From: Symbiodinium natans
Lineage: Eukaryota; Sar; Dinophyceae; Suessiales; Symbiodiniaceae
Reading direction: 5' to 3'
Length of the DNA: 64,000 bases
Assembly (NCBI GenBank): GCA_905221605.1
Contig: CAJNDS010000114.1
Span: forward strand, 182,001-246,000
The position numbers and the translations under genes are program-made. Shown here in pieces: positions 12,701-23,873 of this stretch. The notes under the pieces are model-generated. The model was given only the letters and a program-made list of their open reading frames with translations. It searched no databases and had not been told where the DNA came from. Every line of letters begins with the position of its first letter. The first letter of the stretch is position 1.

Positions 12701-14523
12701 TCGTGGCGATGCCAAGTGCCCTGCCGATGGTAGTCGTCACCCCGGAGAACACGAAACACTGGCAATACTGCACTGCAGTGGCCTTCAATCCAGACTGCAC
12801 GAGGCCCCAATGCTGCTCGAGGATCGGCGAGGACGATGCCCACGTGGAGGGATCTGAACATAGGTGTGCCCACTCCAGCGCTTTGCCTTGGCTGGCAGAA
12901 TCTCAACTCAGCCTCTGGCCAACTGAGACTGGGCTACGCCGGATCCCCAGCTACGCTTCACGGCTGTTGCTCATTCTTTCGACGCCCCCCCTAAACCTTA
13001 AACCCTAAACCCTAAACCCTAAACCCTAAACCCTAAACCCTAAACCCTAAACCCTAAACCCTAAACCCAACAGCTGAGCTCCACACCCTTCCTCTGCAGG
13101 TACCTCTTCGTTCGGCAACGGTAGCCACCTGAGGGCTGCCCTGTGGCGTAGTTGCCCTGGCCCCATTTCCTCAGAAGGTTTGCGAAAACGGGTTTAGGGT
13201 TTAGGGTTTAATTTAGGGTTTAGGGTTTAGGGCTTAGGGCTTAGGGCTTAGGGTTTAGGGTTTAGGGTTTAGGAACCCGCAATGTAGATCCCCAAATAGT
13301 AGGATCCCAATATAATCAGGACCCCCCCCCAATAAGGTAGCCCTAATTGCGTAATCGTACACCCCCAAATCAGGGGGCCCAGAGCCCTGCGCAAGACAGC
13401 GGACAACAAAGATGATGGGAACATGGCAAGGCTCCCGTAGCAAACCCTCTCGCCGATGGCATAGGTCAGGTGCCTGGAAATCGCTGTGGGGTCGGAACGG
13501 AGGTTCAGGGGAAGATCGGCCAGCAAGGAGATGGCGATCAGCAGGTTGGCCGCCCGAAATGGGTCGTGTTGCCACACATGGGCGCCGTAGTCATCGGAGA
13601 GGCCCTGCCAAAGCAAACCTTGGTCTCCCCCAACATACTCCTCCATGAACTCTGATTTGAGCTTTCGGCGGCGTCCGGCAGACTCGGGACAATGCTTGCA
13701 GGTAAACGGGTTGAAGATCACGATGAAGCCCAGAAGAGGGGTGTGCCGGTCGCCATGGACAAGCCGAAGCTCGTACTCACCTACAGGCGCGTCAGCGGGC
13801 ACTTCCAGCTGAATTCTGCCGTCCTGGATGATGCCCGGATTCCCGATCCTGGCCTCACTGGCCACCCCAGGCTTGGAGGCCAAGAAGACCATGACCACTG
13901 CGTCGGCAAAGTCGCCCGCGGCGCCCGCGGCGCCCGCGTCTCGCACCACAAATGCCTGCCCACGGCGCACGACCGCGCGGCCGCCGAGCCGGGGAGGTGC
14001 AGCTTGTGGGTTTAGTGGGGGCTGGTCCCTGTAAAGGGTGCAGAGCGGGTGCCTCTCCTGGTAGTCCAGATCCTGCACTATTTGAAAGCTGCCTGCAGCC
14101 TCCGGCTCCGGCTCGAGCTGGGCCTCCCTGGGCTCGTCCTGCAGGGCCTCCACTTGCCCGAAGGAGTACCTATACTCCCCTTAGAACCTTCACAAAAATA
14201 ATGTGTTTAATATCCTCTTGGGTTTTCTATAAACAAAAATAGGAAAATAATTCTCCCAAGGAGGGATATAGGTACCACCACGTCTTGCCGTGCCCAAGCC
14301 CACTCTCGCAGGAGCGCCGGACCTTGATCTTCTCCTCAGCTTCACGTACTGCAAGCACCTCACCAGAGCAGGACTTGTACTTTCCACTAGTGATCACGAC
14401 CTGGTCGCCGACCTCAAAGTTCTCATCGCCCTCCCCACTAGGGTCCTCCGCCCGCCGGATCGCCCACGGTCTCTGAAGGCAGACTGCGAGGGAGACCCAA
14501 AAGAGGGCGCAGCACAAGGGCAT
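9770..14523 (-). CDS. Animal-type transglutaminase with N-terminal KOW/SH3-like segment
   Basis: Protein-glutamine gamma-glutamyltransferase. Exon 14276..14523 carries FEVGDQVVITSGKYKSCSGE, a KOW/SH3-like fold. Exon 13450..14169 carries the transglutaminase N-domain (VVRRGQAFVVRD, GFIVIFNPF, EEYVGGDQGLLWQG). The exon starting at 12891 (to about 11990) carries the core: AVQYCQCFVFSGV with the catalytic Cys, RSVTNFQSAHDTN, FHVWNEMYF with the His, and GWQAVDATPQEE with the Asp. C-terminal beta-barrel exons follow at about 10934..11025 (ending HELSEVQ), 10330..10762 (DVAVDFSSFLPAG onward) and from 10144 down. The intron 14170..14275 is an inverted-repeat element. The junction 10934/10762 is GA-AG. 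The ATG at 14523 opens a signal-like stretch (CCALFWVSLAVCL), but the exon could instead be internal and spliced at about 14478 to the globin-like exons upstream. The boundary between 12.0 and 11.0 kb is unresolved. Confidence 0.85.
11030..11137. mobile_element. Imperfect palindromic element in the transglutaminase gene
   Basis: GGTAGTTC with TCAGGGTCCC and GGGTGCC at one side, and the inverse GGCACCC, GGGTCCCC, GGGTACC, GAACTACC at the other. Probably an intron-type insertion; no AG is positioned to splice it cleanly. Confidence 0.55.
11293..11402 (+). repeat. (TCTG/TCCG)n tetranucleotide repeat
   Basis: Imperfect TCTG/TCCG/TCAG repeats, 110 bp. Confidence 0.92.
11745..11918 (+). repeat. 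Interstitial telomeric array (TTTAGGG)n
   Basis: Near-perfect TTTAGGG heptamers over about 170 bp, just downstream of the transglutaminase core exon. Confidence 0.97.
13270..13375. mobile_element. Short dispersed element, family F
   Basis: GATCCCCAAATAGTAGGATCCC and nearby blocks recur, often inverted, elsewhere. This copy lies in the transglutaminase intron 12892..13449. Confidence 0.6.
14170..14275 (-). mobile_element. Introner-like inverted-repeat element forming a transglutaminase intron (family G)
   Basis: The 106-bp intron starts GTACCTATATCCC and ends GGGGAGTATAG, with inverted termini CTATA[TC]CCC/GGG[AG]TATAG. GTAC is repeated on each side, so splicing GT...AG restores TGG TGG TAC TCC exactly. 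The element end supplies AG and the duplicated target supplies GT. A second copy lies at 37876..38000. Confidence 0.85.
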
Positions 14524-14763
14524 GTGCGAACAGGAGTTTTGCAAGCAACTTGCTACTGAAAGCCATACAGCTGCGATGCACACACCTCAGAAGGATTGCT
14601 CCTCAGACTTGGCTCACCAAGCTGTCCCGGCTGCGTGAGGCCAGGCTGGCAAGGGGAGGTGTCATCTGTCAAGCGGCTAAGGGTCGAAGCCTACGTAGCC
14701 CGCCTAAGAACCCCTAAACCGAGATCCCCCTAAACCCTAAACCCTAAACCCTAAACCCTGAGC

Positions 14764-17700
14764 CCGTTGCCTTGAGCTCCGTTGCCGTGGTCTTTATGGT
14801 GTTCGCCTCGGTCTTGGAGTCGCGCCGCACGGGGGCGCCTGGGCAGTGGGGCGGTGGGGCTTTTAAAAAACACTGAAGAGGGTTGTAAAAATAAGACAAA
14901 AAACTAGCAAAAGATGGCTTTTAAAAGAAACACTAGCAGAAGTTAGGGCAGCGGCACAAGGGTTGGGGAGTCTACTGGCGAGGGTACTTCGTAAGTGGGG
15001 TCATCGGGGGAATTTGTATGAATGTGCGCTCACCCGAGATCAAGCTAAGGAAGAATCTCTGTGGCAGCACGGGTTGGGTTTAGTCTATTGTAGGGCGTCC
15101 TCTGTGGGTCCTTCGAGGGAAGTTGGCACAGCCCCACCCGCCCACCCCCCCCCCCCCCTCCAAAAAAAAAGAGAGGGAGTTCAAGAGAATCCATACTATG
15201 TGGGTGAAAGTAGGGCAAACGGCACTTGCAAACCTACAGTACCTTAAAACCCTCTCAAAATTTCCTGAATATGATCCTCTTAACCGCTAAACCCCAAGAA
15301 GGAGAAACACATCAAATGCCCCAATGGCCTAGCTAGTTTTGCTACCCATGAACCTCTGACAGCAGCCCTAAACCCAAACCCTAAACCCCAAACCCTACAC
15401 CCTAAACCCTAAACCCCAAACCCTAAACCCTAAACCCTTAACCCTAAGCAGGCCTTCACTGTCTTTGGACTCCTTGGAGGCGGCCCGCTGAGTCTTTTCC
15501 ACCGACTTCTGCAGCAGATCTGGGCCGCGCGGAGTTTCACGAACTCCGAGACCCCCTACCTCCCCCCCCCCCCCAAAAAAAAAGGGTTTAGGGTTTAGGG
15601 TTTTAGGTTTTAGGGTTTAGGGTTTAGGGTTTAGGGTTTAGGGTTTAGGGTTTAGGGTTTAGGGTTTAGGGTTTAGGGTTTAGGGTTTAGGGTTTAGGGT
15701 TTAGGGTTTAGGGTTTAGGGTTTAGGGTTTAGGGTTTTGTTGCTGCTACAAGCGCTGTGCTGTCCAACGTGTAACCCAGGATCCCGGCTTTGGGTAGGAG
15801 TGAAGACATGGCCTTCAGTTTAGGGTTTAGGCTTGAGGGTTTAGGAACACTAACCCTAGACCCTAGACCCTAGACCCTAGACCCTAGACCCTAGACCCTA
15901 AACCCTAAACGTGTAGTCGCCAAGTGTGACCGATTGCATAAACCCAAAACCCCTAAACCCCTAAACCCCCAAACCCCCAAACCCCCAAACCCCCAAACCC
16001 CTAAACCCCTAAACCCCTAAACCCCTAAACCCCTAAACCCCGAAACCCCGAAACCCCTAAACCCCTAAACCCCTAAACCCCTAAACCCCTAAACCCCTAA
16101 ACCCCTAAACCCCGAAACCCCGAAACCCCTAAACCCCTAAACCCCTAAACCCCTAAACCCCTAAACCCCCAAACGCCCAAACGCCTAAACCCCTAAACCC
16201 CTAAACCCCTAAACCCCTAAACCCCTAAACCCTAAACCCTAAACCCTAAACCCTAAACCCTAAACCCTAAACCCTAAACCCTAAACCCTAAACCCTAAAC
16301 CCTAAACCCTAAACCCTAAACCCCGAAACCCCAAACCCACCTGACTCGTTGTCCGGCGTGACGGTCGCAGCTGCCGCTTCGTCGACCTGCTCCCCTTCCT
16401 CTTCAGTGTCCTGGCGCTGGCGGGCAGCTCTGACGATCATCCAAATAAAGCACGATGTGGCCTTGTTGTTAGGGTTTAGGGTTTAGGGTTCAGGGGTTTA
16501 GGGTTGTAGGGGGATAGGGGTTTAGGGGTTTAGGGTTGAGGGTGGAGGGTGGAGGGTTGAGGGTTTAGGGTTGAGGGCTTAGGGTTTAGGATTTAGGGTT
16601 TACGATTTAGGGTTTAGGGCGCTGGGGTATTTGGGGGCTTCCGAAATTAGGGGCACCTTCTTGGGGTCCTTGCTACAAGGGAATCCTACTACTTGGGGCT
16701 CTATATTAGGGGTCCTCATTTTGCGTAAACACCCAGAAAAATCTGAATATGGTATCATATAAGAAACAAAAATGTAGGATATTATAGTATGTCAGACTGC
16801 AATGAAAGATCAAGCAATATAATGCACCACAGTCTCTATATCATACGGCAGACAGCAATACATCCCAATGATCATACTGTGGCAGTACAATAAAGAAGGT
16901 GTTCACATGTCATATTGCAATGGAAGACCATGTAGTGGAATGTCTATAGTATCGCATAAAACGTAAATATCTTGTCATGTAATATGCTTTGTTGTGCGAT
17001 ATCATAGTTTATTACATTGTGTAATGCAAGGCAATGAAACGTGATGCAATACATTGAAATGTAATGTAGTGTGATGTCACATCATGCAATGCATGTGATG
17101 TCATAGTACACCTTACTTTAACGCGTGCGCGCGCGCGAGCACCTTAAAATGGCAGGGCCTTGTTGTTGGCGACCCTCCAGCTGCGCTGGATGATCTTGAC
17201 ACGAGCGGAGTACTCGCGGCCTGCGCTCAGGCTCAGGGGTATGTTGCAGGCATGTTGGAGCTGGAGGATTTGGGGGTTTCGCGACTAGGGGTACCGTTTT
17301 GGGGTCCTTGTATTTTAAGGGAGTCCTCCATTTTGGGGTCGATATTAGGGGTCCCTGTACTTTCGTACACCGCCATTTGGAAAAGCTTAGGGGTTCGGGG
17401 TCTAACTATTCGTCTCGCACCAGAGTGAACCTTCCAGCTAGAGGGGAATGGAGAAAGCCATGCCCAGGCTTAGACACCTCCCACCCCAACCTTGGTTTAG
17501 GGTTTAGGGTTTAGGGTTTAGGGTTTAGGGTTTAGGGTTTAGGGTTTAGGGTTTAGGGTTTAGGGTTTAGGGTTTATGCCCCCTCCCCCCCACCCCTCCC
17601 TTTGATAGCCCATAACCCCCCAAATGGCCCCCAAACCGCAACTTGGGCCGGGACGAATGTAGATGTAGGCGCCCCCTGAGTAGTTCAGGAGCGCCTGAAC

Positions 17701-18123
17701 GATCGCAAAGCACCCATCTTCCTGCCATCTACCTATAATCCTGGGGTTCCCTGTTCGTATGGCGTTTAGGATTTAGGGTTTAGGGTGTAGGGTGTAGGGT
17801 TTAGGGTCCCGTAAGGGCTTCCTTTCAAGAGTGAAGGTTATGTCTCCGCGCTCGCCACGATGGCGAGCGGCGCCTTCACTGAGGACTGGCGCTTCGGGGG
17901 GGGTCCTTGGTGTAAGGCTGTACTAGCATACGGGGTTTGCACCAGAACCCGCATCCAGAGCCCTTGCACCCTAGACCTTCAACTACCTATTGCTTAAGAA
18001 GCCCCCCTCCTAAAAAAAACAATCGCTTCCTTGCAGGGGCAGTATAGGATTTTTTATTTGTGTTTTTGGGGGAGCTTCGCTAAGAGTAGTCAACTAGTCA
18101 ACTCATGTATTTGTACTTATATG

Positions 18124-18166
<43 letters not shown>

Positions 18167-21100
18167 CATATGCCAAAATGAGGCGGAAAACGAAAGGAAG
18201 GAAATAGTAGAAAAAGAAGAAGAAAAAGAAAGAACAGAAAAGTCAGAGCATCTCGACAACCTGAAGGCGCTCCCCAGGCATTTGAGCTGCCCAGCCGGCC
18301 TGCAAGCCAACGCGCGCCTTGGAGGGGAGTCCATTTGGAAGCTCCTGCCAAAGGTTTGGGGCTTTGGGTTTACTTAGGGGTTAGGGTTTAGGGTTTAGGG
18401 TTTAGGGTTTAGGAGGGTTTAGGGTTTAGGGTTTACCTAGGGCTTTGGGTTTAGGGGGGCATCGCGCGGGATTTGAATACCTTTGGGCGACCGTTCCCTT
18501 TTGCAAGAAGAACACTTGGCTGCACTCAGGAGGGTAGCGATAATTTAAACTTTTAGCTGCCTTGATCAGAAACCCAATAAACCCAAAAAAGGTAAGGATC
18601 TAATGTTGCAGTAAAGTACCACAAAGAACAGTGCCCCCCCCTTTGTATTTGTTGGGAAGTTCAGGCCCTGCGTCCGATTTCGGCGATGGTTTAGGGCTTA
18701 GGGTTCAGGGTTCAGGGCTTAGGGTTTGGGGTGTAGGGTTTAGGGTTTATGGACCTTCAACCCTAAACCCGAACCCTGAAACCCTAAACCTTAAACCCCA
18801 ACCCTAAACCCCAAACCCTAAACCCTAAACCCCAAACCCTAAACCCCAGGTGGCAGGTCCATCTCGAGGAGGTCCACGATGGCTTCCCGGAAAATTGCGA
18901 CTCGAGGAGCAGTCACTTCCTCGCCATGGAGCTTGAGGACTTCCAGGCTTTGGGGCTTTAGGCTTTAGGGCCCTAAACCCCAAACCCTAAACCCGAAGCC
19001 CTAAACCCTAAACCCCAAACCCTAAACCCTAAACCCCTAAGCCCTAAACCCTAAACCCTAAACCCCTTGGTAAGGCTTAGGGCCCTTCAAGCCCTCTGAA
19101 AGACAAAAGTAAAGCCCCGGTAGGTCACAGGCCTCAAAGCCCCTACGCCCGAAAGCCTAGACCCCGAATGCACCCTGCGAACCCCTTATTTACCCCCAAG
19201 GGCCCATACTTCAGAACCCTTTAAGAAAGACAAGGGACCATATTCTGGGGCCATGTCCAACCCTAAACCCTAAACCCTAAACCCTAAACCCTAAACCCTA
19301 AACCCTAAACCCTAAACCCTAAACCCTAAACCCTAAACCCTAAACCCTAAAAAGCCTAAAGCCTTCAACCCGAAGCTCCCAAGCGGATACCGAGCCCCCG
19401 GCAAGGTCGAGGTGCTGGAAGCCGAGAGCTTCCACCTGGAAGGGGATTTAGGGTTTAGGGTTTAGGGTTTAGGGTTTAGGGTTTGAGGGATTTAGGGTTG
19501 AAGGGTTTGTGGTTTAAGGGCTTAGGGTTTAGGGCTGAGGGTTTAGGGTTGAAGGTCGTGGGAGGGGCGGGGGCCCATAAACCCCTTGCATCGAAGGCTC
19601 ATGGGTCGGGGAACTATACTTGCAACTCGCTTAAAAAACTGAAGTTTGGGTTCCTTCTCCAACACTGCGTTTAACTACCCATGAGCCCTTCCAGCACAGC
19701 TGCTCTCGAACGCTGACTACTCCTGTCTACTCCTTATGCAGACCTTACATACCCTAAACCCCAAACCCTAAACTAACCGTAAACCCTAAACCCCTTAGAG
19801 CCTAAACCCCCTAGACCCTAATCCCTAAACCCTAACCCGCAATGGCTTGGGAAACCACGCGTTCCATGCGCTTTTAGGGTATAAGGGGTGTAGTGCTCAG
19901 GGTTTATCATGAGCTTTTAAGGTTATTGGCATGGTTTGGAGCTTAGGAGGGTGAAGGATTTGGGCGTTTAGCGTTTGAAGCTTCTAGGGTTTTGCAGCAT
20001 CATTATCAGTAGTTGAGGTCGGTTCCTTCTTTTCTTGGGCTCCGGTGAACTAGGATTGAAGAAGGGCAGCCGTCGTACGACTACTCCGACGTTGAGCGGC
20101 ATCAAGTGTTGCCCAGCCTCGATCACTAAACCCCCTCCCTCCTCCCCAGACCGCAAGAGCCCTCTAGGGTTTAGGGTTCAGGGTTTAGGCTTTAGGGTTT
20201 AGGGTTCAGGGTTTAGGGTTAACCTATCAACCCAGACAGGGAGCCTGTGTCCTCAGTGCCGACGGGTTGTGGCAGATGTTGACGATGCTCGTCAAGCCTT
20301 GCCCGGGCCCAGGCGACGCAGCGACAGCAACTTTGATGCTTAGAGTTTTGGGCCTGGGGATTGTCTAGTTTAGGCAACCACCTGAAATCAGCAGATAGAG
20401 TTTTAACTCACTCCGAGCCGTGGCAAGTCGTAGCAGGCCCATCCACCGTACGGTCAGTCACAGGCAACAAACAACGAACCCTAGAAAAGAAACACGCATC
20501 TTGAAGAAATCCAGTTCAAGGCTTCAAAAAGCCCAAGGCAGCATGTCTGGTCAGTCAGTTCTCTACATTCTTGTCCGTTGACAAGGGACACTGAGTTCCA
20601 GATTTGGCCATGGGGTTCAGAAGTATCTGCGCCTCTTACACCGTATCAAGCTTCGACCAAGTGAGTCTCAAGGGCCCAAGCACCCAAACCCTAAACCCTA
20701 AACCCTAAACCCTAAACCCTAAACCCTAAACCCTAAGCTGCCATTCTTCTCAAGTGGTTGAAGCAGCTCGTTTAGCGCAGCGAAAACCAGCTGCGGCAGC
20801 TGCAAGCCGAGCTGCAGGGTTTAGGGTTTATTCAGGGTTCAGGGTTTGGGGTTTAGGGTTTAGGGTTTAGGGTTTAAGGTTACAGAATTGCTACGCGTGG
20901 TTTCAGTTCCTGCGTGCGAAACAACAGCCTTTTCAATCTCGAACCCCACACAGCCTTTCAGCTAACGTTCTTCGCCCAGCTCAGAAACGGTGGAACCTAA
21001 ACCCTGAACACACAAAGTTACGTGAAGGGAACGCGCAAACCATTCAACCCCCAAGTCCAGACTCAGCCCCCAGGCCGTTCATGAACCGCATGGCCATCAC

Positions 21101-21972
21101 TGACCTGCAGTGTGGGGGTCTGCATTTAAGGAAAGAACTTCAACTATAGCCGCACACGCCTAGTACTCTAAGTGCTACGATTCCTGTGCTTGTTGCTCTT
21201 CGTCAAAATGGCTGCTGGTCTTGTGAATTCTATAGCTGCTTTGTCATCTACCACCTGGTCGCACATACTCTCACCTCTCGAGGCAGCTGATCTACCAGCA
21301 CTTTGTATGCGGTGTTGCGAGCTATGTGGTGGACAACACCACGATTCTTCTGTCTACGACGTTCTACATCCTTGAGGGATGTGACCTCGACTTGATACTT
21401 ACCCCTGTTCCTGCTTCTCCTTACTTCTCCAATAACCAAGGCAAAAACAAGGCTAAACTTTGTTGTTCCTACTACTAAATTCATCCCCTTTTGGTTTGGA
21501 AACCCAAAAAGTTTAAAGTTCAGCCGTTGGAGAAGTAAGCTTAAGACAAAAAGGCCCAAGGGAGGGGGTGGAGTCCCTCATTGCAGCGTTCGGGGGCGTG
21601 GCTTGCTGCATAGGAAGAAGGCAGGGGTGCCCTGTAGGACCCACTTAATCTCAGTACATGTAGTCTCCAGCAGGGTTCAGGGTTTCGGGCTCAAGGATTT
21701 CAGGGGCGGAATGTGCTTGAAGTGGCTGGACCTCGGCGTCTTGAACAGCCCCTGGAGGCTGGGCGCAGCATCAAAGACGGCGGAGTAGATGGCTTCGCCT
21801 TGGCTGAGAGGATTCAGAGCGAGGAGTCTGCCGACTCAATTTCCTATCCCACATTATAGCTTCTGATCAGCCTGAACTCTATACTCTGGAATGCGCTGGA
21901 TACGGTATCTGAAACAGTCGAGATGCCAGCTGCATCACGGCTTGACTGGGAGGAGATGAACCGGTTCCACAC
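14764..21972 (-). CDS. Globin-like multi-domain protein (exons 14.8-22 kb)
   Basis: A chain of short minus-strand exons. Approximate exons: 21900..21972 (VWNRFISSQS), 21700..21798 (EAIYSAVFDAAPSLQGLFKT), 20742..20820 (LPQLVFAALNELLQPLE), 19400..19435 (VEALGFQHLDL), 18850..18945 (EVTAPRVAIFREAIVDLLE), possibly 18251..18345, 17645..17721 (ALLNYSGGAYIYIRP), and 17159..17238 (RVKIIQRSWRVANNK). Firmer ones are 16341..16461, 15454..15519 (SVEKTQRAASKES) and 14764..14838 (DSKTEANTIKTTATELKATG); their phases close with 17159. The pattern FDAAPSLQGLF, VEALGFQHL, APRVxxFREAIVDL, GGAYIYIR fits my recollection of divergent dinoflagellate multi-globin proteins, but an HMM search is needed. The intron 16462..17158 is GC-AG and flanked by the direct repeat AACAACAAGGCC. 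The C-terminal part is a charged linker. Confidence 0.55.
15586..15736 (+). repeat. Interstitial telomeric array (TTTAGGG)n
   Basis: About 150 bp of heptamers following a poly-C/poly-A tract. Confidence 0.97.
15948..16330 (-). repeat. Octamer (CCCCTAAA)n array passing into (CCCTAAA)n
   Basis: Mainly CCCCTAAA with blocks of CCCCCAAA and CCCCGAAA, switching to heptamers at about 16228. Variant units occur in clustered runs. Confidence 0.95.
16655..16733. mobile_element. Short dispersed element, family F
   Basis: GGGGTCCTTGCTACAAGGGAATCCTACTACTTGGGG-type sequence, related to copies at 17285, 33448 and 47739. Confidence 0.6.
16734..17110. other. AT-rich intron body with TGATATCATA-like words
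   Basis: About 370 bp without telomeric repeats, rich in degenerate ATCATA/AATGTA/GTAATG words. It lies inside the GC-AG intron 16462..17158 of the globin-like gene. No RNA gene is apparent. Confidence 0.4.
17285..17370. mobile_element. Short dispersed element, family F
   Basis: GGGGTACC, TTTTGGGGTCCTTG, AGGGGTCCCTGTA motifs as in the other copies. Confidence 0.55.
18103..18166. repeat. (TA)n microsatellite
   Basis: About 20 TA dinucleotides. A smaller one is at 32334..32358. Confidence 0.92.
18512..18631. repeat. Dispersed repeat family H
   Basis: About 110-120 bp (GCTGCACTCAGGAGGGTAGC ... AAAGTACCACAAAGAA), about 90% like 39208..39313. It has no inverted ends and lies directly upstream of an exon in the second copy. 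Confidence 0.8.
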
Positions 21973-22162
21973 CTGCAGCCAAGAAAGCTTTAAAACGGAT
22001 TTGCAGGGATCTTCGGGTCCCTAGAAAGAAAAACCCGATAGATTCAGCTATAGATCTTAGTTGTACCTAGGGGTTTTAAAGGTTAACCTTTGGGATTATA
22101 AGGGGAATATATTACCCCAAAAAGGTTAAAGGTTACCTACTCTACTACTAAGAGATTCCGCT

Positions 22163-22266
22163 ATTCGGGCTAGATGCTCGGAAACAGCTCCACTGGCCTC
22201 TTTGACGCATTCGGCGACATCCTCTTGAATGCGGATGTCTTCGAGGAGGTGCTCTTGCACGGTCTG
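22163..22266 (-). CDS. Unrecognised exon, charged helix-rich
   Basis: The minus strand reads EDIRIQEDVAECVKEASGAV without a stop across about 34 codons. The plus strand is also open here, so strand is inferred from the rest of the cluster. Possibly upstream of the globin-like exons at 22 kb. Confidence 0.35.
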
Positions 22267-22337
22267 TCACAGAGAGGCCAGGCGGGGCACGGGAGGATTG
22301 AGGAATTTGAGGAATGGTTTAGAGCTTAGGATTTCAG

Positions 22338-22432
22338 TTGGGATGTTCCCCCCTAAACTAACAGTCCTTAACAGGGATTTTCTTGCCCCCTATTAAAATC
22401 ACGATTAAGGACTGTTAGTATCAGAGGGGACA
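22338..22432. mobile_element. MITE family B
   Basis: TTGGGATGTTCCCCCC at the left, AGTCCTTAACAGGGATT with its inverse AAGGACTGTTAGTATC inside, and a degraded right end GAGGGGACAACCC. Confidence 0.75.
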
Positions 22433-23788
22433 ACCCTAGATTTCAGGTTTAGGGTCTTGTGTTTCCTTGTGCGAGTCGCAGCTTCACATTTGGATCTGCA
22501 GGGACAGAAAGTTTCTTGCTGATGCATGTGTAAGCTGCACCCCTAGGAATGACAAGGGTGCCCTCTTTTCGTTTAAAAGGGGCTCATGAGGGGAACCTAG
22601 ACAATAATCAAAGGGGCTTTACTCCGCGTCCCAGTCAAGTGCAGGCCTAAGAGGAGATCTCATCTTGTGCTTCTCACCGACAAGAGCCTAAAACCTCTTT
22701 CCCAAAAGCTCCCAAGCTGCTTCCAACTCCGAAGCCCTGAGCAAGAAAGGGTTCAGGGTTTAGGGTTTAGGGTTTAGGGTTTAGGGTTTCGGGCTTAGGG
22801 TTTAGGGTTTAGGGTTTAGGGTTTAGACAATAAACCCTAAACACCACTCTTCCCAAAACCTTGAACCGGCATGCCTGGTACTTCTCCAAGCCTCGACGAC
22901 ATTGGCAATTGGGGTGACCGGTACAGACGGCACAGACCATTACAAGACATGGCCGTGATGACTGCTGCGGGCGAAAGTGAAAAAAGGATGCCAAGTTTGC
23001 GGATCACTTTCTTAGAAGAGCTGACTCCCCAAGGTGTCCTACGGCACCATCGGCCTTCTAGCCCAAAGCTCCGGCCGTCGGGAGCGGAAGAGTTAAACAG
23101 CCCGGTTGGACCAAACGCCGTGTTTTTAAGGTGTCCTGTTGCCTAACGGTGTGGCGCATACCGCATGACAACCGACCCTTTGGAATGGGCCCACTCCGTG
23201 CCGAAAGCGTCATCTTGCCCGTGCTGTCGCCGTGGCTGGTGACCCGACGGGTGCATGTGTTGCGACGGTTGCACGTCGAATGCACGTCGAATGTGAAGCA
23301 ATCGAAAATATTCGGGATTGATCAGGCTAAGGAAAGACAGCTTGAGCGACCAAATTTGCCCCTTCCTGCGGCACAACCTTGGCACCACAAATCCACGGAT
23401 GCTGTTTCGGCAGCGTGGCTCGAGCCGGATTTTTAGCAGTCGCACAAGCAGCTACTCAGGGGGGCATCATCTTCAATACAGCCAAATCCCCGGTGACAAT
23501 CGCACGCAAAACGATCAATGCAAGATAAAGCTAGGGGAGCAGCCCTTGCCGACTTGCACATCTACCACGGCCATTGCCTTTGCATGTTTTGCAGGAATAC
23601 TAAGACTGCCGGCTCATCTATCACGGATCAGGGTCTGGTCGGAAACCAGGTACCAGTAATTTGCAGAAGCGCACAGAAAGAAGCAGATGAAGCTCGCCCA
23701 ATCACCCCAACCAGAACCCGGCCAACATCCGTGCACATGTGAGAGCTTGCCCGACAACATGGTGGTAAACAAACTAAATCACTTGGGA

Positions 23789-23873
23789 AACAGTCCTTCA
23801 TAGACGATGATAGTAGGGGGCTACTATGATCCCGATTAAGGACTGGTAGTATAGGGGGAAACATCCCAATAAA
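23789..23873. mobile_element. MITE family B, left end truncated
   Basis: AAGGACTGGTAGTATAGGGGG and AACATCCCAA form the right arm. On the left only the inner CAGTCCTT block is recognisable. Confidence 0.65.
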
